In this document: in pieces, positions 46,445 through 52,251 of the stretch | Position numbering within the stretch: the first letter of the stretch is position 1 | How the letters are laid out: each line of letters opens with the position of its first letter | NCBI GenBank assembly: GCA_016192065.1 | Contig: JACPUX010000062.1 | Coordinates: 1-52,251 of the forward strand | DNA: 52,251 bases | Source: Betaproteobacteria bacterium | Lineage (GTDB): Bacteria > Pseudomonadota > Gammaproteobacteria > Burkholderiales > Casimicrobiaceae | Reading direction: 5' to 3' | The notes under the pieces: generated by a model | The model's input: only the letters and a program-made list of their open reading frames with translations | Database searches by the model: none | Told to the model about the DNA's origin: nothing | Position numbers and translations under genes: made by a program

Positions 46445-47419
46445 ATGGGCCCGTCGGAGGAAAGCCGCGAGTACCTCGCGCATCTTTATCCTGCAATCGA
46501 ACCTTACGCCACCGGCCATTTTGCGGTGGACGAACGCCATCGCCTCTACTGGGAGACCTCGGGCAATCCGCAGGGGGTGCCGGTAGTCTTTTTGCACGGC
46601 GGACCTGGTTCTGGCTGCGCCGCCAACCATCGGCGCTTCTTTGATCCGGCGCACTACCGCATCGTTTTGCTCGACCAGCGCGGCGCCGGGCGTTCTACCC
46701 CGCATGCCGAGTTGCAGGACAACAGCACCCAGAACCTGGTCGGCGATCTCGAACAGCTTCGCCAGCATCTGGGCGTTGAGAAATGGCTGGTCTTTGGCGG
46801 TTCCTGGGGCTCGACGCTGGGGCTCGCCTACGCCGCGGAGCACCCCGAGCGCTGCCTGGGTCTCGTTCTGCGCGGAGTGTTCCTCGGTCGCGCCAGCGAA
46901 ATCGAGTGGTTCATGAGGGGCATGCGGCACTTCTTTCCAGAGGCCTGGGAGGATTTCGCGGCCTTCATTCCGCCGGGCGAACGCGGTGACCTCTTGCGTG
47001 CCTATTACCGCCGCCTGACCAGCCCTAATGCGACCTTGCGCCGCGAAGCCGCGCTGGCCTGGAGTCAGTACGAGGCACGCTGCTGCACCCTGCTGCCCAA
47101 CACCGAAGCGCACGGCCATGGTGAGGACGAGGCGCTGGCACTCTCGCTCGGCCGCACCGAGGCGCACTATTTCGTCAACCGCCTGTTCTTGGAGGAAGGC
47201 GAGTTGCTGGGGCGGGTCGGGCGCATTCGCCACTTGCCGGGGATCATCGTGCAGGGCCGCTATGACGTGGTCTGCCCACCGGTAGCGGCCTACGAGCTCA
47301 AGGCCGCCTGGCCGGAGGCGGAACTGACCATGGTGCCCGACGCCGGCCACGCCGCTTGGGAACCGGGCACCACCCGTGCCCTGGTGATGGCCATGGAGAA
47401 GATGAAAACCCGCGTGTAG
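46445..47419 (+). CDS. pip: Prolyl (proline) iminopeptidase
   Basis: 324 residues of the alpha/beta hydrolase fold that removes N-terminal proline from peptides (peptidase family S33). FLHGGPGSGC is the oxyanion region, GGSWGSTLGLAYA holds the nucleophile Ser, QGRYDVVCPP the Asp and DAGHAAWEP the His. LDQRGAGRSTPHAEL and PNTEAHGHGEDE are also typical of the family. The protein has no signal peptide and is likely cytoplasmic. Confidence 0.94.
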   Translation: MGPSEESREYLAHLYPAIEPYATGHFAVDERHRLYWETSGNPQGVPVVFLHGGPGSGCAANHRRFFDPAHYRIVLLDQRGAGRSTPHAELQDNSTQNLVGDLEQLRQHLGVEKWLVFGGSWGSTLGLAYAAEHPERCLGLVLRGVFLGRASEIEWFMRGMRHFFPEAWEDFAAFIPPGERGDLLRAYYRRLTSPNATLRREAALAWSQYEARCCTLLPNTEAHGHGEDEALALSLGRTEAHYFVNRLFLEEGELLGRVGRIRHLPGIIVQGRYDVVCPPVAAYELKAAWPEAELTMVPDAGHAAWEPGTTRALVMAMEKMKTRV

Positions 47420-47470
47420 GAGCGGGCTTGCCCCCGAATAGGTGCTCCCGGTTCTTCGCCAGCGTGTCGA

Positions 47471-48037
47471 TCAGTCCTTGAAGGCCTCGATGGCGATGGC
47501 GATGCGGATGTCGTCGCCGATCGCCGGCAAGCCGTATTTCATGCCGAAGTCCGAGCGCTTGACCGTGGTCACGGCGTCGGCCCCGCAAAGCTCCTTCTTG
47601 TTCATGGGATGAGCACCGCAGCGAAAGCCGGTCACGGTCAGCGCTACCGGGCGGGTGACCCCCAGCAGCGTGAGCTCGCCTTCGACGCCGACCAGTCGGT
47701 CGCCGTCGAACTTGAGGGCGCTGGACTTGTAGGTCATGGCGGGAAATTTGGCCACGTTGAAGAAGTCCTCGCCGCGCAGGTGGTCGTCGCGCTTGGCCCA
47801 ACCGGTATTGACCGAGCCGCTGTCGATGCTCACGGCTACGGTGCCGGACTTGGCGGCGCGGTCGAGGCTGACCTTGGCGGTGGTTTTGTCGAAGCGTCCG
47901 CGGGCCATGGAATAGCCTAGGTGGGAGACTTCAAAAGACGGATAGGTATGCGCGCCGTCGGCGCTATAGGTGTCGGCGGCGAACGCCGGCAAGGCGAGCG
48001 CGCTGGCGAGGAGCGCGGCGATCAAGGTCTTGGTCAT
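47471..48037 (-). CDS. YceI-family protein, copy 1
   Basis: 188 residues. A Sec signal (LIAALLASALALPAFA) precedes the YceI lipocalin-like fold that binds isoprenoid quinones or other lipids in the periplasm: DGAHTYPSFEVSHLGYSMAR, RDDHLRGEDFFNVAKFP, VEGELTLLGVTRPV. The pair Cys-His-Pro-Met (CGAHPMNKKELCG) may form a disulfide. ATG 48037 has GGAG eight bases upstream; the open frame begins earlier without support. It is the last gene of the MarR operon, 51 bases after copy 2. Confidence 0.93.
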   Translation of the reverse strand: MTKTLIAALLASALALPAFAADTYSADGAHTYPSFEVSHLGYSMARGRFDKTTAKVSLDRAAKSGTVAVSIDSGSVNTGWAKRDDHLRGEDFFNVAKFPAMTYKSSALKFDGDRLVGVEGELTLLGVTRPVALTVTGFRCGAHPMNKKELCGADAVTTVKRSDFGMKYGLPAIGDDIRIAIAIEAFKD

Positions 48038-48088
48038 GCGGAAAGTCTCCATGGTAGAACAGCGTTGAACAGAACTTACCCGCACCGC

Positions 48089-48658
48089 TCAGCGCTTCGC
48101 GGGCGTACCGGATAAATGCACGCGATAGCGCACGAGTACTTCGTTCGCCACGGTGTCGGTGTCGGACCAGGCACCCTCCCCGATCTTGAACTCCAAACGC
48201 TTCAAGGGGTAAGCGCCCTCGGCCACGAGGTTGGCACCCTCCTGGCGCACGGTGAATGGCAGCACGACCTCCTGCGTCACACCTTTGATGGCGAGTTTGC
48301 CCGCTAGCTCGAATTTGCCGCCGCCCAGCGCCTTGGCGCCCGCACCGGTGAAGCTGGCTTTGGGAAAGGCATCGACATTGAACCAGGGCTTGCGGCGCAC
48401 TTCGATTTCACCGTCCTCGTTGCCCAGATCAATGCTTCCCAGCTCCACCTCGATGCGCGCGCGGGCCATCTCCGGGCGCGCCGGGTCGAACTCCAGTTCG
48501 GCGCCGAACTTGCGAAAGCGCCCTTCGGTCGCCACGCCCATCTGCTTGGCGGCAAAGCGGATTTCACTTTTTTCAGGCACCAGTTTCTGTTGCGCGTAGG
48601 TCGGCGCGGCGAACGCCAGAGTGAGCACCGGCAGGGCTATTAGTCGTGGTATCGGCAA
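48089..48658 (-). CDS. YceI-family protein, copy 2
   Basis: 189 residues. After a signal peptide (LIALPVLTLAFAAPTYA) the YceI fold is recognised: SEIRFAAKQMGVATEGRFRK, KPWFNVDAFPKASFTG, AGKLAIKGVTQEV, GEGAWSDTDTVANEV. The start is TTG 48658, with GGAG six bases before it and only two bases after the cytochrome b561 stop. No ATG in frame gives a signal peptide. The two YceI copies are clearly different, so the duplication is old. Confidence 0.9.
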   Translation of the reverse strand: MPIPRLIALPVLTLAFAAPTYAQQKLVPEKSEIRFAAKQMGVATEGRFRKFGAELEFDPARPEMARARIEVELGSIDLGNEDGEIEVRRKPWFNVDAFPKASFTGAGAKALGGGKFELAGKLAIKGVTQEVVLPFTVRQEGANLVAEGAYPLKRLEFKIGEGAWSDTDTVANEVLVRYRVHLSGTPAKR

Positions 48659-48660
48659 GC

Positions 48661-49203
48661 TCAGCTCCTCAGGAAGGGGATCATGCGCGCCAGCGTGGCA
48701 TCGCGATCGAACAGATGGTGTTTGAGGGCGGCGGCGATGTGCATCAACACCAGCAGCAGCAGGGTGACATTGAGCGTCTTGTGCACGAGCTTGAGCTGGG
48801 CCGCCAGAGGCTTGTTCGCCTCGACCAAATCCGGCAGAGAAAGGACGCCGAGATAGACTACCGAGACCCCAGCCGCGGAGCTGTAGAGCCAACCGCTGAT
48901 GGGGATCAGCAGCATCAGTGCGTAGAGCAGGTGATGCGTGGCGACGGCCGCGCGCCTCTGCCAGGCCGGCATCGGCAGCAAGAGTGGGGGCGGGCTTAGG
49001 AGGCGCCAGGTGAGACGCAGCACCGCCAGCAACCAGACGGTGATGCCGATCCACTTGTGCCAGGAGTAATACTTGATGCGCTGCGGGCTGAAGGGCAAAT
49101 CGACCATGCTCAAGCCCAGGGCGAAGCCGCCGATGATCAAAAGCGCCGCCATCCAATGCAGCGCCACCGCTGGCCAGGAATAGTAGCGGCGCGCAACCAT
49201 CAT
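48661..49203 (-). CDS. Cytochrome b561
   Basis: 180 residues with four helices carrying the haem-binding His residues (ALHWMAALLIIGGFALG, KWIGITVWLLAVLRLTWRL, THHLLYALMLLIPISGWLYS, VLMHIAAALKHH). It transfers electrons from quinol across the inner membrane and is commonly found next to yceI. The start ATGA overlaps the MarR stop by four bases, and the stop is two bases from the yceI copy, so expression is tightly coupled. Confidence 0.94.
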   Translation of the reverse strand: MMVARRYYSWPAVALHWMAALLIIGGFALGLSMVDLPFSPQRIKYYSWHKWIGITVWLLAVLRLTWRLLSPPPLLLPMPAWQRRAAVATHHLLYALMLLIPISGWLYSSAAGVSVVYLGVLSLPDLVEANKPLAAQLKLVHKTLNVTLLLLVLMHIAAALKHHLFDRDATLARMIPFLRS

Positions 49204-49685
49204 CGGGACGCCGACTCGGCGCGCGCTTCGGCACCCTCGATGCGTTCCCGAAGGCGGGCCAGCCGTTCCTCGAGATCGCCGAGATCAGCGCCGGAAAAGC
49301 CCCCAAAGGCCGGACGCAAGAACTGCAAATGCGCCGGAAAAACTCGTGCAAATTCGCGTTCTCCCGCGGGCGTAAGGGCCACCGTAAAGCTGCGCCGATC
49401 GTGGGTTGCGTCGTGGCGCCGCAGCAGGCCGCGCGACTCGAGCCGATCGATCACGCCGGTGAGGGTGCCCTTGGTGATCAGGGTGCGCTCGCCCAGTTCT
49501 TTGCAGCTCATGCCGGGCGTATTGCCCAGGGTAGCGATGATGTCGAACTGCGAAGGCGTGAGCCCCAGGCCGCGAACGTGCCGGGACGAATAGCGCTCGA
49601 AGGCCTGGTAGCAACGCGCCAGTTCGCGAAGTATGGGCAAAAAGGGCTCCCGTGGTGGCCTTGGGAAAGGAGACGGCTTCTTCAT
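49200..49685 (-). CDS. MarR-family transcriptional regulator
   Basis: 161 residues. The winged helix is evident: LTPSQFDIIATLGNTPGMSC, ELGERTLITKGTLTGVIDRL, ESRGLLRRHDATHDRRSFTV (the DxRxxxV wing). It is the first gene of the cytochrome b561/YceI operon and probably represses it through the operator in its own promoter. ATG 49685 lies only about two bases from the predicted start of transcription, so the message may lack a leader. There is no conserved sensing Cys in the N-terminal helix, so the signal may be a ligand rather than peroxide. Confidence 0.93.
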   Translation of the reverse strand: MKKPSPFPRPPREPFLPILRELARCYQAFERYSSRHVRGLGLTPSQFDIIATLGNTPGMSCKELGERTLITKGTLTGVIDRLESRGLLRRHDATHDRRSFTVALTPAGEREFARVFPAHLQFLRPAFGGFSGADLGDLEERLARLRERIEGAEARAESASR

Positions 49686-49692
49686 GCGGGAC

Positions 49693-49722
49693 AATATAGT
49701 TCTACTTAGAACTAATTGTCAA
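49693..49722 (-). promoter_or_regulatory. Promoter of the marR - b561 - yceI operon
   Basis: On the minus strand TTGACA (49722-49717) and TATATT (49698-49693) are separated by 18 bases. Both hexamers are close to the sigma-70 consensus, making this one of the strongest promoter matches in the window. The start of transcription would be near 49686. Confidence 0.7.
49697..49714. promoter_or_regulatory. MarR operator
   Basis: TAGTTCTACTTAGAACTA is a perfect inverted repeat (two eight-base arms, two-base centre) lying in the spacer and touching the -10 of the marR promoter. A MarR dimer bound here would block RNA polymerase. The size and position are typical of MarR autoregulation; binding has not been shown. 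Confidence 0.7.
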
Positions 49723-49802
49723 CCCCGCCCGAATCGTGACCACCGAGGCATCGAATGGCGGTTCCTGATCAGGGCCCGGCGCTGCATGGCTCGCTTGGTC
49801 GC

Positions 49803-49808
49803 TATAAT
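49803..49808 (+). promoter_or_regulatory. -10 element TATAAT before the PlpD-like gene
   Basis: A perfect TATAAT lies 37 bases before ATG 49845. The -35 region (about 49780-49785) is poor. It is divergent from the marR promoter, about 80 bases away. Confidence 0.4.
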
Positions 49809-49844
49809 CGCTGGCGATCCACTTTGCTGAGCACCTAGACCCCG

Positions 49845-52010
49845 ATGCGCGCCTCCTGGTTCCCGTTCCTCACCTACGCTCTGCTCGGCGCCGCGCCGGC
49901 GCTGGCCGAACCGTCCCGCACCTGCCTCGTGCTGTCTGGCGGCGGGGCGCGCGGCTTCGCCCACGTTGGCGTACTCAAGGCCCTGGAGGAACACGGCGTG
50001 CGCGTCGATTGCATCACCGGCACCAGCATGGGCGCCATCGTCGGGGGGCTGTACGCCGGCGGCATGAACGCCGCGCAATTGGAGAAGCTGGTCTTGCATA
50101 CCAACTGGGAGGCCATGTTTTCCGAGCGCCCGCCCCGCCAGGAATTGAGCTTGCGACGCAAAGAAGAGGATTTTCGTTTTCCCCTGCCTTTTGAAATCGG
50201 CCTCAGGGACTGGAAATTCGGCCTGCCCCGGGGCGCCTTCGCCACCAGCGGGCTGGAGCTCGAACTCAAGGATCTGACCGCGCACTTGCCCGAGGACATC
50301 GCTTTCGACCGCTTGCCCATCCCCTTCCGGGCGGTCGCCACCGACCTCGAAAGCGGCGAAATCAAGGTCTTCGCGCGAGGGCCTTTGCGCCTCGCCATGC
50401 GCGCCAGCATGTCGGTGCCTGGTGCGTTCGCCCCCACCGAGTTGGACGGCAGGCTCTACGGCGATGGCGGGCTGGTGAAGAACCTTCCGGTGGACCTTGC
50501 ACGCAGCCTCGGGGCGACGCGGGTGATCGCGGTGAACATCGGCACGCCGCTGTCACCGCGTTCTGAATTGGCCTCGTTTGTCGGGGTCACGCGCCAGATG
50601 ATCAACATCCTCACCGAACAGAATGTGCGCGAGCAATTGGCGCGCCTCAGGGACCATGAAGACCTCCTGATCTCGCCCGATCTGGGCGAAATCGGTGCCA
50701 CCGACTTCAAGCGCGGCGCCGAGGCGATCGAGCGCGGCTACCGCGCGGCGCAAAGCGTCGCTGGCCGCCTCGCCGCCTTCGCCCAGACCGGCGCACGGCC
50801 GCGGCCGGCGCCGCCGACCTCGGCGCCCGACCCCGAGCGTATCGACTTCGTGCGCTTCCAGGCCATGGAATTCGCCGACCCCGAGGTGCTCGCCGCGAGC
50901 CTCGACACTCAGCCGGGCCAGACTTTCGACCGCGCCCGTCTGCACGCGGACCTGGCGCGCCTGCAAGGTCGCGGCGACTTCGAACGCCTGGACTACGCCA
51001 TCATCACCGAGCGTGATCGCAAAGGTGTACTGATCGAGGCGACGGAAAAGTCTTGGGGACCTAACTACCTGCGTTTCGGCCTCACCGCTTCGACCGACTT
51101 CCGCGGTGACGGCAGCTTCAATCTGCGCTTGGGCCATGTCCGTACCTGGGTCAACAGCCTGGGCGCGGAGTGGCGCAACGAGGCGCAAATCGGCCGCACC
51201 CGTCGGCTGCGCAGCGAGTTCTATCAACCCCTTGCCGCCGCTAACTGGCTCTATCTCGACGCCCATGCCGAACACGAGCGCAGCCTGATCGACGCCTACG
51301 CCGCCGGCGTGCGCGTAGCCCAATTCGATCGTGCCATCAGCCGCGTCGGTCTCGACCTCGGCGCACCCGTCGGCAAATGGGGTGAGGGGCGCCTGGGCCT
51401 GACCGCCGCGCACATTCTCGCCGAACCGAGCGTCGGCATCTTTCCCGCCACCTACAAAGCGCGCGAAGCTGGCTACACCGCAAGTCTGGTGTATGACCAG
51501 CTCGACAGCGTCAACTTCCCCCGCGAGGGCTCACGGGTGAAACTATCCGTGCTGGCCGCCAGCAACGCCCTGGGCAGTGACGCGAGCTATCTACAGACGC
51601 AGTTCGAGGCACAAAAGGCGTTCACCCTGGGGGCGAACACCATCAACCTGGCCCTGCTTGCCGGAGGCTATGGCGCTGACGACAAGACCGGCGGCATCGG
51701 CTTTTCCTTGGGCGGCTTTCAGCAGCTCTCCGGGTTTCGCAATGATGAGTTCCGCGGCAACTACCTTGCCCTTGGCCGAGTGGTCGCGTACCGGCTGATC
51801 GGCACCCTGCCCGCCTTGGGGCGGGCCGTATATCTGGGAGGTTCGCTGGAGGCGGGCAATGTCTGGGCCACCCGAGGCGAGGTGCGAGAACTCAAGACCG
51901 CCGCCTCGATCTTCCTCGGCGCCGACACCCCCTTGGGGCCGTTCTATCTTGCCTACGGGCGCGGCACCGGCGGCGCCACCGCCGTCTACATGTTCCTAGG
52001 GCGGCCGTGA
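49845..52010 (+). CDS. Patatin-like phospholipase with outer-membrane barrel (PlpD type)
   Basis: 721 residues. A signal peptide (LLGAAPALA end) is followed by a patatin domain (26-310): LSGGGARGFAHVGVL as glycine loop, GTSMGA with the nucleophile Ser, DGGLVKNLP with the catalytic Asp. Residues about 330-405 resemble a single POTRA domain (IDFVRFQAMEFADPEVLA, GDFERLDYAII). The rest is a BamA-like 16-strand barrel (GPNYLRFGLTASTDFRGDGS onward; FQQLSGFRNDEFRGN near the end), closing with an aromatic C-terminal strand. This order is that of type Vd autotransporters, which release or display a phospholipase A1. Confidence 0.94.
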   Translation: MRASWFPFLTYALLGAAPALAEPSRTCLVLSGGGARGFAHVGVLKALEEHGVRVDCITGTSMGAIVGGLYAGGMNAAQLEKLVLHTNWEAMFSERPPRQELSLRRKEEDFRFPLPFEIGLRDWKFGLPRGAFATSGLELELKDLTAHLPEDIAFDRLPIPFRAVATDLESGEIKVFARGPLRLAMRASMSVPGAFAPTELDGRLYGDGGLVKNLPVDLARSLGATRVIAVNIGTPLSPRSELASFVGVTRQMINILTEQNVREQLARLRDHEDLLISPDLGEIGATDFKRGAEAIERGYRAAQSVAGRLAAFAQTGARPRPAPPTSAPDPERIDFVRFQAMEFADPEVLAASLDTQPGQTFDRARLHADLARLQGRGDFERLDYAIITERDRKGVLIEATEKSWGPNYLRFGLTASTDFRGDGSFNLRLGHVRTWVNSLGAEWRNEAQIGRTRRLRSEFYQPLAAANWLYLDAHAEHERSLIDAYAAGVRVAQFDRAISRVGLDLGAPVGKWGEGRLGLTAAHILAEPSVGIFPATYKAREAGYTASLVYDQLDSVNFPREGSRVKLSVLAASNALGSDASYLQTQFEAQKAFTLGANTINLALLAGGYGADDKTGGIGFSLGGFQQLSGFRNDEFRGNYLALGRVVAYRLIGTLPALGRAVYLGGSLEAGNVWATRGEVRELKTAASIFLGADTPLGPFYLAYGRGTGGATAVYMFLGRP

Positions 52011-52035
52011 GCGCCCCCGCTGGGCCGTCCCAAGG

Positions 52036-52115
52036 GGGCGCATGCCAAACCCCGGAGCGGGCGAAGCCCGCGAACCACACTCACCCCCTTCCTCGGGAAG
52101 GGGGCCGGGGGGAAG
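52036..52115. repeat. 80-base direct repeat, copy A (double hairpin)
   Basis: The unit runs from GGGCGCATGCCAAACC to GGGCCGGGGGGAAG and recurs at 52147-52226. It contains GCGGGC GAA GCCCGC and CCCCCTTCC TC GGGAAGGGGG, two perfect hairpins. It begins 26 bases after the PlpD-like stop, so it may also end that transcript. The compact double-hairpin form suggests a dispersed REP-like element. Confidence 0.75.
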
Positions 52116-52146
52116 GTTGGTCGAGGCCCGCCCGGCCGCCCGTAGC

Positions 52147-52226
52147 GGGCGCATGCCAAACCCCGGAGCGGGCGAAGCCCGCGAACCACACTCACCCCCT
52201 TCCTCGGGAAGGGGGCCGGGGGGAAG
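52147..52226. repeat. 80-base direct repeat, copy B
   Basis: An apparently identical copy of the unit at 52036-52115, in the same orientation and offset by 111 bases. The 31-base spacer between them is GC-rich. Further copies may follow beyond the window edge. Confidence 0.75.
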
Positions 52227-52251
52227 ACACGCCAGTGAGCGGCGCGCCAGC

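Overview
The window is high-GC DNA with dense, mostly bacterial-core gene content. It most likely comes from a betaproteobacterium, probably a lithotrophic or facultative member of the Rhodocyclales/Nitrosomonadales type. The main pointers are the neighbourhood polA - DUF2782 - thrB - BPSS1780-family membrane protein, a second BPSS1780-family gene, the Ralstonia-style soluble hydrogenase HoxFUYH, an IPTL-CTERM-like surface protein, and a yggX/argA/uvrD neighbourhood. The genus cannot be named from sequence reading alone.

Layout. (1) 1-5.8 kb is an accessory island. It holds the 3' end of an IS66-family element, a decayed higA antitoxin, a three-part STAS-like/GHKL-ATPase/DUF4325 regulator, and a minus-strand run of four exported proteins: a small Cys-rich protein, an HELAH zinc metallopeptidase, an unknown Cys-containing protein and a Tat-type DUF1353 protein. 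Its gaps are long and richer in AT. (2) 5.8-11.75 kb is the NAD-reducing [NiFe] hydrogenase operon hoxF-U-Y-H-W on the minus strand. It is broken between hoxF and hoxU by a plus-strand gene for an exported IPTL-CTERM-like protein that has its own promoter and a leader hairpin. (3) 11.8-25.7 kb carries a membrane protein, plsB, an MFS transporter, a BPSS1780 protein, an EAL-like/HDOD protein, a class III sirtuin with an unknown exported protein upstream, a membrane-anchored beta-lactamase-family protein, and MATE and EamA transporters. (4) 25.8-35.4 kb is a conserved housekeeping block: polA and a LOG-family gene with overlapping divergent starts, then DUF2782, thrB, a BPSS1780 protein, and a tandem pair of paralogous large proteins ending in PilZ-like domains. 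(5) 35.5-42.9 kb has uvrD and argA (divergent), yggX, an AhpD-like protein, and a two-gene unit of a SPASM radical SAM enzyme plus an erythromycin-esterase-like protein. (6) 43-52.2 kb has metY with an alpha/beta hydrolase, a RutE-like reductase, a REP-like palindromic element, a proline iminopeptidase, an autoregulated marR - cytochrome b561 - yceI - yceI operon, a PlpD-like patatin outer-membrane protein, and two copies of an 80-bp repeat.

How the genes fit together. The Hox enzyme couples H2 to NAD(H), but its hyp maturation genes are not here. The MarR unit looks like a self-contained stress operon with its operator inside the promoter spacer. The most open biology is the exported-protein cassette at 2.3-5.35 kb, the STAS-GHKL-STAS switch protein next to it, the IPTL-CTERM gene embedded antisense in the hox operon, and the radical SAM/esterase pair, which has no obvious substrate peptide. 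Domain calls rest on motifs and remembered family features; no database search was run.
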